Source: Pseudomonas sp. WN033
GTDB lineage: Bacteria; Pseudomonadota; Gammaproteobacteria; Pseudomonadales; Pseudomonadaceae
Length of the DNA: 64,000 nt
Assembly (NCBI GenBank): GCA_002287035.1
Contig: NSKG01000005.1
Location: 62,001-126,000, forward strand
Direction of reading: 5' to 3'
The notes under the pieces are model-generated. The model was not told the DNA's origin, did no database searches, and was given only the letters and a program-made list of their open reading frames with translations. Positions 20,389 through 28,015 of the stretch are shown here, one piece after another. The position numbers were made by a program, and so were the translations under genes. The stretch's first letter is position 1, and each line of letters starts with the position of its first letter.

Positions 20389-21165
20389 TTACGCAAAAAT
20401 ACGCACGCGATGTCGGTGTGACAATATCGCTGATGGCTTCATCCCGAGCATGGTGCGAAACGTATTGGAAAAGTGGGACGAATCGGTAAACCCAGCCGCG
20501 ATAGCCGCTTCGGTCAGCGAATCACCCCGGGCAACTCCCACCGCGGTTACATACAGCCTGTGCCACTGGCGATAGCGACGAATAGGCACCCCCAGATGCT
20601 GCTTGAACAGTTGCACCAAACGGGGCACCGACAAATTAATCTCACTTGCCAACTCCGCCAAAGATAAGTTGTCCGCTATCGACGACTTGATCCTTTGCAC
20701 TACCTTTTCCACTCTCGGGTCTACGAGAACGGGTTTAACCGAATCCTGATGAAAGAGTTGTTCGAGCGTGATGTAGAGGGCATCCGGTGCAGGGTGCTTT
20801 CGCAACACCTCGGCAAAAACCGACTGAAAGAACGGCTCCTGCTCAAGCCGAACGCACATGCCATCGTGAACTTCCGTCATTGTCGCCGCCAGATTGGCAT
20901 AGTCCTGTCCAAAAGGATCCAGGTAGCACAGGGCGATAACCCCATTGCCCGAATCCATACGCACCTGTTGTCCCGATCTGAAAAGCACACTATGGCAAAG
21001 GATAGTCCGGCCACAGTTCTCAGCATGCACGTGCATGGGATGATCAAGACTGACGGCCAACATGGGGGCAGCCTGAGAAACCTGCCGCAGTTCGGGTAAT
21101 ACCCCCAGAAAAAATGTTCTTTTATCCCAAAGGTACAGCACATTTCTGGGCAACAGAGTATGCAT
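20389..21165 (-). CDS. AraC-family transcriptional regulator next to the lipase operon
   Basis: A 258-residue regulator read from the ATG at 21165, which has AAGGGTG upstream; the frame reaches a TTG at 21237 that has no site. The first 150 residues resemble a cupin-like sensor region. The C-terminal 100 residues hold the two helix-turn-helix units: LSLAELASEINLSVPRLVQLF followed by the second unit SLTEAAIAAGFTDSSHFSNTF, then the typical LGMKPS end. It is divergent from the lipase gene across 370 bases and lies within the same repeat-bracketed module, so I infer it regulates lipase expression. The ligand is unknown. Confidence 0.85.
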   Translation of the reverse strand: MHTLLPRNVLYLWDKRTFFLGVLPELRQVSQAAPMLAVSLDHPMHVHAENCGRTILCHSVLFRSGQQVRMDSGNGVIALCYLDPFGQDYANLAATMTEVHDGMCVRLEQEPFFQSVFAEVLRKHPAPDALYITLEQLFHQDSVKPVLVDPRVEKVVQRIKSSIADNLSLAELASEINLSVPRLVQLFKQHLGVPIRRYRQWHRLYVTAVGVARGDSLTEAAIAAGFTDSSHFSNTFRTMLGMKPSAILSHRHRVRIFA

Positions 21166-21535
21166 ATCAACACCCTTACGAGTGAGTGCTGCCACAACCG
21201 AACGATGCCCTTCAGGCAGCACTGCAAGGCTGGCCAAGCCTTCTGGTCGATTGCCGCGCGCTCATCTTGTTGGTTCTCGAAAAAGCCACACGGAGTAAAT
21301 CGACTGATCATAGAACGCGAGGGTAGAAACGTCCTGCCCGGATTTCACTTTTGTGACAACCGGCTCATGCCTACATGCCAGCAAAGTCTGCCATCAGATC
21401 TTTCAAGTAACGTGAGCACGACACTGTGTAACTTTTGGGTATCTGCAGCACTTGAACATACCCAAACATGATGCAGATTCCCACGTTTTACGCCGTACCC
21501 AAAACAATAACGTTCCAACAGGCAAGGAATTACTC
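21166..21535. promoter_or_regulatory. 370-base divergent control region between the AraC regulator and the lipase gene
   Basis: No gene is supported here. It must hold both promoters and probably the AraC-type operator. The part nearest the lipase (21440-21535) is less GC-rich and contains the AAGGA site for the lipase start at 21536. I could not assign -10/-35 boxes with confidence. Confidence 0.5.
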
Positions 21536-22495
21536 ATGAAGAAGTTACTCATCTCAGCCGCCACTGCGTTAGTGTTATGCGGCACCGCCTCCGCCCAGGC
21601 AGACTGGCTGAATTTCTGGAAGAAGAACGAATCGCAAACCAAACATCCCATTGTCCTGGTCCCCGGGATCTTCGCGTTCGACAGCATCGCCAGCGTCGAT
21701 TACTGGTACAGGATCCCTGCCGCACTGGAGTCCCAAGGCGCCACCGTATTCATACCGAAAATCAATGCGTTTGACAGTTCCGCAAACCGCGGAGAAAGAC
21801 TGATAGAGCAACTGGACAATATTCGGGCCGCATCAAATGGCACAATTGAGAAATTCAACCTGATGGGACATAGTCAGGGTGGATTAACCGCACGCTATGT
21901 GATGAATGTGCGTCCGGATCTGGTGGCCTCCGTTACCACCATGCATTCACCGCACAAGGGCTCGCCTCTGGCCGACGTGGCAACCGGTGTAGCGGAGCCA
22001 GGTACGCTGCAGGGCGTAACCTTTGAAGTGTTCTCCAATGCGGTTGGTGATATGGTCAATCTGATGTCCGACAACAAGCGGGACAAGTCAGACGTCAATG
22101 CCATGTTGGCAGAGTTCAACGAAGTCGGGGCTGCCGAATTCAACAGAAGCTTCCCCTTGGGCTTACCCACCACCCCCTGTGGCCAGGGACCCGCCAGTGT
22201 CGACGTGAACGGCCACACCATCAAGCTGTATTCCTGGAGCGGCACGTCCACCGTGACGACAGGTATTGATTTGTCAGATGCCCTGTTTGCGATTACCTCT
22301 TTAGCTTTCGATGAGCCCAACGACGGAGTTACCGGACGCTGCTCCAGCCACTTCGGCCAGGTGCTGAAAGATAATTACCGAATGAACCATATCGACGTGA
22401 ACAATCAGATATTGGGCTTGGTCTCGCTGTTCGAAACCAAGCCTGAAACGCTGTTTCAGAATCACGCCAATCGCCTGAAAAACGCCGGCCTCTGA
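21536..22495 (+). CDS. lipA: Secreted triacylglycerol lipase (family I, foldase-dependent)
   Basis: A 319-residue exported lipase. The signal peptide is MKKLLISAATALVLCGTASAQ-type with cleavage after about residue 22; AAGGA precedes the ATG. The oxyanion-hole region is VLVPGIFAF (about 40-48). The nucleophile is Ser113 in GHSQGG; Asp263 in PNDG and His285 in MNHID complete the triad. Cys215 and Cys269 can form the disulfide seen in this group. The foldase gene downstream confirms a lipase secreted through the Sec and type II route. It hydrolyses long-chain triglycerides outside the cell. The start at 21452 given by the longer frame has no signal-peptide logic. Confidence 0.94.
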   Translation: MKKLLISAATALVLCGTASAQADWLNFWKKNESQTKHPIVLVPGIFAFDSIASVDYWYRIPAALESQGATVFIPKINAFDSSANRGERLIEQLDNIRAASNGTIEKFNLMGHSQGGLTARYVMNVRPDLVASVTTMHSPHKGSPLADVATGVAEPGTLQGVTFEVFSNAVGDMVNLMSDNKRDKSDVNAMLAEFNEVGAAEFNRSFPLGLPTTPCGQGPASVDVNGHTIKLYSWSGTSTVTTGIDLSDALFAITSLAFDEPNDGVTGRCSSHFGQVLKDNYRMNHIDVNNQILGLVSLFETKPETLFQNHANRLKNAGL

Positions 22496-22502
22496 GCAGA
22501 AT

Positions 22503-22532
22503 CTCCCGTTCCGCCTGGTGGCGGAACGGGAG
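22503..22532 (+). promoter_or_regulatory. Perfect hairpin between the lipase and foldase genes
   Basis: CTCCCGTTCCGCC (22503-22515), loop TGGT, GGCGGAACGGGAG (22520-22532): a perfect 13-base stem eight bases after the lipase stop. No T run follows, so it is more likely an mRNA-stabilising or partial attenuating element that keeps foldase below lipase than a full terminator. Confidence 0.7.
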
Positions 22533-22581
22533 CCTCCCATCGCGCCGGTGTTTGACGCCAGCGCTTACCCGAGGAAACCGT

Positions 22582-23634
22582 ATGTCAGTGCTTCATCGTC
22601 GTCTTGTGTATTGTGGCGCCGTCGCTACAGTGCTTGCCCTTATGGTGGGCCTGCAGCGACTGTCGCAACCAGACCACCCCACCGCAGCCACTCCCACAGC
22701 GGCAACCCTATCGAATACGTCAGCTTTTATGACAGCTTCCAGGGCGGACAGGAACGCCCAGATCCATGCCGGCGCTCAGTCGGAACCTTTGAAACTGGGC
22801 CCGCTACCAGCCTCTTTACAAGGTGCAGAACCCAGGGTGGCATTCACAACCGATGAACAGGGCAACCTGGTGCCGGAACATGACTTGCTTATCCTGTTTG
22901 ATTTCTATCTGTCCGCGCTGGGAGATGAACCACTCGATGTGTTGCTATCGAGAATTCAACAGGCACTGGGTGATCAACTGGAAGGTCAAGCACAGGCGCA
23001 AGCACAGGACCTATTGAACCGCTATGTGGATTACCGGTTGGCACTCGAAGACATCGAAGGCAGCACCGCATCGGCCACAGCAAACGGCATGACTCCCGTC
23101 TCAAGCCTGCGCGAACGTTTTCAACACATGACGGCACTGCGTCAGGAACTGTTCTCCCAAGCGGAAATCGAGGCTTTTTTCGAACTGGACAACGTGCAGG
23201 ACGAGTACATCCTGGAACGCTTAACGATCGAACAAGACCCTTACCTCAACGATCAACAGCGGCAGCAAGCGATAGCCTCTCTGGACCAAACACTCCCGGA
23301 AGAAATCCATGCTTTGCGCCAACGTGTGACGCGTGATGCAGACGTCTACGCCATCACCGAAAGCATGCAGCGGGCCGGTGCAGGAAGGAATGAGATCTAC
23401 AACCTCAGGGCTGAAAAACTAGGCCACACGGCGGCTGCCAATCTCGACGAACTAGATCAGCAGCGGGAGGTGTGGCATCAGCGATTGTCTGACTATGCCC
23501 GGGAGCGGAACGCCATCCGCAGCGAGTCCGGCCTTAGCCGTACCGACCGTGAAGCAGCGGTAAACGCGCTGATAGAGGAGCGATTTAGCGAGCTTGAGGG
23601 CAAACGGGTTCGGGCACTGGATGCGGAGCTGTAA
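22582..23634 (+). CDS. lifO: Lipase-specific foldase (steric chaperone)
   Basis: A 350-residue membrane-anchored periplasmic chaperone that folds the partner lipase before export. The ATG at 22582 has GAGGAAACCGT upstream. Residues 9-27 form one membrane anchor, followed by a Thr/Ala/Pro-rich linker. The conserved foldase motif R-x-x-F-D-(Y/F) appears here as LLILFDFYLSALGDEPLD (about residues 102-119), with Leu-Ile replacing the leading Arg region. The remainder is long amphipathic helices rich in Gln, Glu and Arg that embrace the lipase. It follows lipA by 86 bases. The last codons overlap the right copy of the 21-base repeat. Confidence 0.9.
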   Translation: MSVLHRRLVYCGAVATVLALMVGLQRLSQPDHPTAATPTAATLSNTSAFMTASRADRNAQIHAGAQSEPLKLGPLPASLQGAEPRVAFTTDEQGNLVPEHDLLILFDFYLSALGDEPLDVLLSRIQQALGDQLEGQAQAQAQDLLNRYVDYRLALEDIEGSTASATANGMTPVSSLRERFQHMTALRQELFSQAEIEAFFELDNVQDEYILERLTIEQDPYLNDQQRQQAIASLDQTLPEEIHALRQRVTRDADVYAITESMQRAGAGRNEIYNLRAEKLGHTAAANLDELDQQREVWHQRLSDYARERNAIRSESGLSRTDREAAVNALIEERFSELEGKRVRALDAEL

Positions 23635-23647
23635 GGGTCAGACCCGA
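23627..23647 (+). repeat. 21-base direct repeat, right copy (over the foldase stop)
   Basis: Identical to 20180-20200, including the TAA stop and GGGTCAGACCC. The distance between copies is 3447 bases. The right side of the repeat leads directly to a LysR gene with no terminator like that after acnB. Confidence 0.85.
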
Positions 23648-23688
23648 GTTGTTGTCTCGTTGAAGCATGCCAAGTGGCATGTGCCCTC

Positions 23689-24588
23689 CTACTTCCCAAT
23701 GCCCTCAACCAAAAAATCGGCAAGGGTACGGACCGCGGGAAGCTGGCCACGCCGATGCGGCATCAACAACGTGGTGGTAACACTGCCGCCGATCCATTCC
23801 GGCAACACCCGCACCAGTGTTTTTGCCTTCAATGCAGTGCCACACAATTTGGCGGGCAAACAGGCTATGCCCAATCCTGCAGTAGCCGCGCCCAGCAGCA
23901 CATGCGATTCATTAGCGACAAACCGGGCAAGCGGTGCCACCTCGACCGTTTCACCATCTTGCCGTGTTAGCGACCACGCCGGGGCACGCATAGACGCCAG
24001 CAACCCCTGATGAGCACCTAAGGCTTGCGGGGATTCAGGCTCGCCCTGTTGTTGCAGGTAAGCACGGGACGCCACCAGCCAGAGTGGCTGCACCATGATT
24101 CGCCGCTGCACCAGGTCGGAGCTGGGCAAGGGGGCAAAATGATCACGCAAAGCGATATCAATGCCCTCCTGAACCAGATCGACAAAGCGATCCGTTACAT
24201 CCAGCTCCACCCGGATACGGGGAAACGCCTGGCTCAGCTCCGGCAACAGCGTCGCCAGCCAGAGCTGGGCGGTGGGCACGGAGGCAGCGATGCGCACCGT
24301 ACCGCTGGGCTCTGCCAGCCTGCCACGGACAATATTCTCCGCCGTTTCCGCTTCGATCAATGCCGCAGCGGCATGCCGATAAAAATCCGCCCCGGTTTCG
24401 GTGAGCACAAACCGCCGTGAGGTGCGATGTATCAGCCGCAAACCCAGATGCTTTTCCAACTCGGCAACACGCTTGCTGAGTGTTGATTTGGGAATAGCAA
24501 GCTGCCGCGAAGCAGGAGCAAAGCCTTTGTGCTCCACCACCTTAACAAAGAAGAACAGGTCATTCAGATTCAGCATTGCCAGCACCAT
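23689..24588 (-). CDS. LysR-family regulator divergent from the imine-reductase-like gene
   Basis: A 299-residue LysR protein of the large CrgA/DsdC-like branch. The helix-turn-helix is FAPASRQLAIPKSTLSKRVAEL (written as residues 23-44). RTSRRFVLTETG follows the recognition helix, which is typical. The effector domain starts near residue 92 (SGTVRIAASV). Two starts are possible, ATG 24588 or ATG 24576; neither has a strong ribosome-binding site and family members begin near the latter (MLNLNDLF). It is divergent from the dehydrogenase-like gene over 127 bases that contain a 10-base direct repeat, so local regulation is likely. Confidence 0.87.
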   Translation of the reverse strand: MVLAMLNLNDLFFFVKVVEHKGFAPASRQLAIPKSTLSKRVAELEKHLGLRLIHRTSRRFVLTETGADFYRHAAAALIEAETAENIVRGRLAEPSGTVRIAASVPTAQLWLATLLPELSQAFPRIRVELDVTDRFVDLVQEGIDIALRDHFAPLPSSDLVQRRIMVQPLWLVASRAYLQQQGEPESPQALGAHQGLLASMRAPAWSLTRQDGETVEVAPLARFVANESHVLLGAATAGLGIACLPAKLCGTALKAKTLVRVLPEWIGGSVTTTLLMPHRRGQLPAVRTLADFLVEGIGK

Positions 24589-24589
24589 C

Positions 24590-24620
24590 GTCTACATATA
24601 GAGACGATAAGTCTACATAT
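24590..24620. promoter_or_regulatory. Direct repeat GTCTACATAT x2, candidate LysR operator
   Basis: GTCTACATAT occurs at 24590-24599 and 24611-24620, spaced by 21 bases, two helical turns. It lies immediately upstream of the LysR start in the divergent gap. Such phasing suits binding of a regulator dimer or tetramer. Confidence 0.55.
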
Positions 24621-24715
24621 GCCTGACTACAAGCCCATCTTTCACGTTTGTACACTTTACTGACCGACCTGGCTCATCGAGCCAGCAGCTAGTGACTAAC
24701 AAACCAGGAGCAGAA

Positions 24716-25624
24716 ATGATGAGCGACATTACCGTTATCGGGCTGGGGGCTATGGGTAGCGCCCTGGCCGCGACACTGATAAAGCATGGCTTGAAGGTAA
24801 CCGTCTGGAACCGTTCAGCAGACAAGGCCGCCGCGCTGATTGAGCGTGGCGCCCAGCAGGCCAAGAGCATTCAGGACGCCATTACCGCCAGCCCAGTGAT
24901 TCTGGTGTCCGTGCTCGACTATCCAGCAGCCCGGCACATTCTGGAGCAGGCAACACAGGTATTGAGCGGACACACGCTGATCAACCTCACCAACGGCACC
25001 CCGGACCAGGCCCGCACCATGGCGGACTGGGTGACCGCACAGGGCGCTGACTATGTTGATGGTGCCGTCATGGTCACGCCGGAACTGGTCGGCGGCACCG
25101 CCGCCTTTCTGTTTTACAGCGGCAACGAACTCGCCTTTCGCCAGCACGAAAGAACGTTGGCGTTACTTGGCAACCCAGTCTACATCGGCAATAACGTGGC
25201 ACTGGCCGCCATTTATGACCTTGCCTTGCTGGCATCCATGTTCGGCATGTTTGGCGGCTACCTGCACGCCGCAGCGCTGTTGCGCTCGGAAAACATTTCG
25301 GTAACCGAAGTCGCGCCGATGATCATGTCACTGCTCAAAGCCATGATCGAGCTGTACCCAGACATCGCCGAGCAGGTGGATACCGGCGCGCAGCCAACCC
25401 CAAGCTCCAATAACGCCATGATGGCTGTGGCACTGAAGAACATCATTGATGGCAGCCGTGAACAAGGCGTACTCGATGAGCTGATGGTCCCGGTGTGGTC
25501 ACTGTTTGAGCGCGGTACACGCCAGGGGCTGGGGGCGCAGGACATTGCGGCTCTGGTACCCCTGCTGGCTCGCGACGCGAGCCTGGCGCCCAGCACTCAC
25601 ACTCCGTCCATGGAACCTGCCTGA
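24716..25624 (+). CDS. NADPH-dependent imine reductase/reductive-aminase-like protein (beta-hydroxyacid dehydrogenase fold)
   Basis: A 302-residue oxidoreductase from the ATG at 24716, which follows AGGAG; the longer frame opens with an unsupported GTG. The N-terminal Rossmann domain begins ITVIGLGAMGSALAATL (about residues 4-20). NLTNGTPDQARTMADW (near 95-110) and YVDGAVMVTPELVGG (117-131) are the pattern of imine reductases. The C-terminal helical domain begins around AAIYDLALLASMFGMFGGYLH (written as residues 162-182), in which Asp is a candidate proton donor. The divergent LysR gene suggests inducible expression. A generic 6-phosphogluconate-dehydrogenase-like oxidoreductase is the conservative alternative. 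Confidence 0.8.
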   Translation: MMSDITVIGLGAMGSALAATLIKHGLKVTVWNRSADKAAALIERGAQQAKSIQDAITASPVILVSVLDYPAARHILEQATQVLSGHTLINLTNGTPDQARTMADWVTAQGADYVDGAVMVTPELVGGTAAFLFYSGNELAFRQHERTLALLGNPVYIGNNVALAAIYDLALLASMFGMFGGYLHAAALLRSENISVTEVAPMIMSLLKAMIELYPDIAEQVDTGAQPTPSSNNAMMAVALKNIIDGSREQGVLDELMVPVWSLFERGTRQGLGAQDIAALVPLLARDASLAPSTHTPSMEPA

Positions 25625-25677
25625 GTCAACCGGCACCAAGGTCGAATGGCAGAACGCCTTACCAGGCGTTCATAAAA

Positions 25678-25742
25678 GGCATCGTCGAGCAGCCAGAACC
25701 AAGCCTGGACGATGCCGCTTAAATCAGCCCCGAATCGGGGCC
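25678..25742. other. Two inverted repeats after the imine-reductase-like gene
   Basis: GGCATCGTC (25678-25686) pairs with GACGATGCC (25708-25716). A second, tighter palindrome GGCCCCGATTCGGGGC-type lies at 25727-25742. One of them may end transcription; neither has a T run. This also marks the junction between GC-rich core DNA and the cassette array. Confidence 0.45.
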
Positions 25743-25797
25743 GGTGTCAGGTTAATACTTGGCCTGTACGCTCAACGGGACATTGCTCCAAAGAAAC

Positions 25798-25989
25798 CTA
25801 AAAAATTCTTGAAATCAATAACCCGCCAAAGAAAACAAGATTGACCCAGGCAAGCATATAGATATAACTGGAACTGCTCGCAGCAGGCCCGAATTCAAAA
25901 TAGCCAAGAAGCGTATTACTGATGCTCTTCGCCCCGCCAAAGAAAATCACCCATATAGAGACACCTACACTAAGCATATAAAGAAGCAT
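25798..25989 (-). CDS. Small membrane protein, last cassette of the array
   Basis: A 63-residue hydrophobic protein with two predicted membrane helices, about residues 2-19 and 42-60, joined by a polar Ser-rich loop (ASSSSYIY). AAGGAGAA precedes tandem ATG codons at 25992 and 25989; spacing favours 25989. It starts directly after the attC core at 26012, as a cassette gene should, but I find no attC at its 3' side, so the cassette is truncated or was the ancestral end of the array. I do not recognise a family. Small membrane proteins of this kind are common in cassettes. Confidence 0.55.
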   Translation of the reverse strand: MLLYMLSVGVSIWVIFFGGAKSISNTLLGYFEFGPAASSSSYIYMLAWVNLVFFGGLLISRIF

Positions 25990-26011
25990 CATTTCTCCTT
26001 GGGCCAGCTAT

Positions 26012-26119
26012 ACATAACGTTGGCTACTCATAGCATTCCTCCTATGCTTTAATCATAGAGCTAGGAGTGTCCACTTTAGCGGGAGAAGTTCACGTAGCTA
26101 TGCTTGACCTTGTTAGCGC
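26012..26119 (-). other. attC site 1
   Basis: Read on minus: GCGCTAACAAGGTCAAGC at 26119 downward, then a long central region, then GTAGCCAACGTTATGT ending at 26012. GGTCAAGCATAGC pairs imperfectly with GCTATGAGTAGCC. It belongs to the HEPN-like gene cassette. At about 108 bases it is longer than the other sites. Confidence 0.75.
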
Positions 26120-26122
26120 TGA

Positions 26123-26587
26123 TTACATGGGGAATGACTGCCTCAAATCACTCAGCCGAGAGCGTAAATCCCGCATGGTAAGCAATAGATCCTTGAGTTG
26201 AGCAATTGAATAGCGAGTCTCGGTTTGCTCTGGCGAAGTTGGCAACCCAACAACATTTGCTACCTGTTGCTGTTGCGGGATAAAGCCCCAACGACCATGA
26301 AAGAGCTCATTGCGAAGCGAGCGGACTGCATGAGCATCGGATAACCAAAATTTGTAAATATCTGCTGCCGGGGTGTCCATATATTTTTCGTTTACCAGCT
26401 TTTCCAAAAGATGCAATCTCTTATTGAAATTTGAGTCGTTAAGCTTTTTAGTCAGCCTATCTAGGTTTTGACCATCATTGGACCACACCAAAAACAAACC
26501 AAGCTCCATGTCTAAGCGAGAATACTCAAATAGCATGTAGCCAAGAGTGGTTGCAGCTTCTTTTTCAATTTCATCTTTCACAACCAT
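26123..26587 (-). CDS. HEPN-like cassette protein
   Basis: A 154-residue, mostly helical protein. Residues 92-97 read RNELFH, the R-x4-H pattern of HEPN ribonucleases, within LRNELFHGRW; the Glu and Tyr/Leu-rich helix near residues 12-34 fits the first HEPN helix. HEPN proteins are frequent toxins or effectors in toxin-antitoxin and abortive infection systems. No antitoxin partner is visible in this cassette, so the protein may be non-toxic or act alone. The stop codon lies 4 bases from attC site 1. The name is an inference from one motif; a plain hypothetical protein is the safe alternative. Confidence 0.65.
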   Translation of the reverse strand: MVVKDEIEKEAATTLGYMLFEYSRLDMELGLFLVWSNDGQNLDRLTKKLNDSNFNKRLHLLEKLVNEKYMDTPAADIYKFWLSDAHAVRSLRNELFHGRWGFIPQQQQVANVVGLPTSPEQTETRYSIAQLKDLLLTMRDLRSRLSDLRQSFPM

Positions 26588-26617
26588 ACGCTCAGATTTC
26601 CCTCAGACCTGCATCCG

Positions 26618-26709
26618 CGCTAACGCCCGGCATTGGGGCGGACTGTAGCCGCGCAGCGGCGGAAAGGCCGTCCCAGCGCCGAAGGCGCGACAACAGCCGA
26701 TTGTTAAGT
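26618..26709 (-). other. attC site 2
   Basis: On minus: ACTTAACAATCGGCTG (26709 downward) to GCCGGGCGTTAGCG (ending 26618), about 92 bases with a GC-rich folded middle. It terminates the cassette of the 100-residue membrane-anchored protein. Confidence 0.85.
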
Positions 26710-26712
26710 TTT

Positions 26713-27015
26713 TTATAGCGAGGATCCATTTTTACTTATTAGCCCCCAAAGCTCTTTACCATCGCTATCTTCAAAACGAACAGCACCTGCTCGGACAAGA
26801 ATTTTTCTTAGCTCATCGTCTTTAAAGCCACCAAGCCGTTTTTTTATTTCATCGAAGCTTCGTTTTGCCCACCTCTCATTGCTGAGCAGGTCTTTTGCCA
26901 CTTTCTCGGCCATGAACTCTGTCTTCAATTCTTTTTTTAGGCGCTCTTCTTGGACTCTAAAAGTGATGTAGCCAGTCAACGCAGCAACTATTACTGCTGT
27001 GACGAATTCCCACAT
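26713..27015 (-). CDS. Membrane-anchored small cassette protein
   Basis: A 100-residue protein. Residues 4-20 form one membrane helix (FVTAVIVAALTGYITF), followed by a charged helical region (EERLKKELKTEFMAEKVAKD, residues 23-42). The C-terminal half, from about residue 50, looks like a small winged helix (FDEIKKRLGGFKDDELRKIL, then VRFEDSDGKELWGLI). The ATG at 27015 has AGGAGAGTTCA upstream. No family is recognised. The architecture of an anchor plus a compact cytoplasmic domain occurs in many cassette genes and in some phage-defence accessory proteins, but no function can be given. Confidence 0.7.
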   Translation of the reverse strand: MWEFVTAVIVAALTGYITFRVQEERLKKELKTEFMAEKVAKDLLSNERWAKRSFDEIKKRLGGFKDDELRKILVRAGAVRFEDSDGKELWGLISKNGSSL

Positions 27016-27030
27016 TGAACTCTCCTAAAA

Positions 27031-27106
27031 ACTTAACGTTTGGTTAAGGGGCCGGCTTTAGCCGGTCCCAGCGAACGAAGTGAGCGATTTGAACCAATTG
27101 TTATGT
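27031..27106 (-). other. attC site 3
   Basis: On minus: ACATAACAATTGGTTCAA (27106 downward) to TTAACCAAACGTTAAGT (27031). TTGGTTCAA... pairs with ...TTAACCAAA. Inner arms GGGACCGGCT and AGCCGGCCCC also pair. About 76 bases. Confidence 0.88.
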
Positions 27107-27110
27107 GCGT

Positions 27111-27482
27111 TTATTGGTTGTTTTCAGAAGTTATTGATTCGGCTTCCTTCTTCACGAAGTCATCAAATTCTTGTGAAATCTCAGCTGCTCGTTCTGTTAA
27201 TTCTTTGTGTGTTTTATTTATCTCATCCCAGTCTATGTCTGGGTGAGCGTCACCTAGTTTTAATAGAGCCGTTGCTTGCTCGAAGGAACATTCCCGATGT
27301 TGCATGACAGCCATTGCAAGAGCTGTCCAGTAACTATGTAGAGACATCTTTTGGAGGCCAGTTGTCCGCATGCTGGAAATTGAAACTATGCTAGAGGCTC
27401 CTCTTAGTGCTGCGGATTTCCCTCTGTAAGCAAATGCCAGCCATATTAAGGCTATGGTTAGTACGAGAATAGTTAATTCCAT
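27111..27482 (-). CDS. Membrane-anchored cassette protein of unknown function
   Basis: A 123-residue protein with one N-terminal membrane helix (residues 3-18, LTILVLTIALIWLAFA) and a cytoplasmic part that ends in an acidic helical stretch (KTHKELTERAAEISQEF, then DDFVKKEAES). AAGGAAAACAGATT precedes the ATG at 27482. Its stop lies 5 bases from attC site 3. The cassette's left border is the core of attC site 4 at 27525. I do not recognise the family; the middle (SYWTALAMAVMQHRECSFEQATALL) may form a small helical domain. Confidence 0.68.
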   Translation of the reverse strand: MELTILVLTIALIWLAFAYRGKSAALRGASSIVSISSMRTTGLQKMSLHSYWTALAMAVMQHRECSFEQATALLKLGDAHPDIDWDEINKTHKELTERAAEISQEFDDFVKKEAESITSENNQ

Positions 27483-27524
27483 AATCTGTTTTCCTTAGCT
27501 GGTAATAATGTTGGCGCGTCTAGC

Positions 27525-27596
27525 ACATAACGATCAAGCTCACCGGCGGCAATGGAGCGCAGCGGAATTGCCGTCCGGTGCAGCGCCTTGTTAGCT
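27525..27596 (-). other. attC site 4 (end of the 7-kb cassette)
   Basis: On minus: AGCTAACAAGGCGCTGCACC (27596 downward) to GAGCTTGATCGTTATGT (27525). The middle pairs GGCAATTCCGCT with AGCGGAATTGCC-like sequence. It is the only attC between 27.5 and 34.49 kb, so the five genes 27623-34465 form one cassette. Confidence 0.88.
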
Positions 27597-27622
27597 GCTT
27601 TTTTAATCGTGAAGTGTATCGT

Positions 27623-28015
27623 CTAAATCTTGCTCTCCAAATATTCCTTTAAACCTTCGAAGCTCGCGCCTTTCTTTCCATTTTGCCATTCGTATACTTC
27701 GCCATCCGGCTGCTGCAATATTAACAGCCCTTCAATACCAGTATTTTCCAGAACTATAGATCCTTTTGGGAAGGACTTGTTCCTTTGTGCTTCTTTCAGC
27801 GTGACGCTAACAACATTTGCATAACCATCAATATTAAGTCCCGTTAGCTCTGTTGAGCCAAAGGAAATTGCACCAAACATTAATAAATATTCCCTGTAAT
27901 CCTCAGGGAAGCTCAAATTGAGTTGCCTTTCAGCCTCAGCAATAAGCTCCTCGGGAGCACCTTTTGTCTTGTACAGCTTAAATTTTTCTTCAATTTTTTT
28001 GATAGTATTAAGCAT
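27623..28015 (-). CDS. SUKH-type (SMI1/KNR4) protein, probable immunity protein
   Basis: A 130-residue protein from the ATG at 28015, preceded by AAGGAG at good distance; the frame extends upstream to 28075 without a site. The pattern fits SMI1/KNR4 (SUKH) proteins: an N-terminal helix (NTIKKIEEKFKL), then LSFPEDYREYLLMFGAISF (about residues 34-52), and the late YEWQNGKKGASFEGLKEYL. SUKH proteins are the commonest immunity proteins of bacterial nuclease toxins. The start overlaps the end of the LHH nuclease gene by eight bases, so I infer it neutralises that nuclease. It is the last gene of the cassette operon. Confidence 0.87.
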   Translation of the reverse strand: MLNTIKKIEEKFKLYKTKGAPEELIAEAERQLNLSFPEDYREYLLMFGAISFGSTELTGLNIDGYANVVSVTLKEAQRNKSFPKGSIVLENTGIEGLLILQQPDGEVYEWQNGKKGASFEGLKEYLESKI

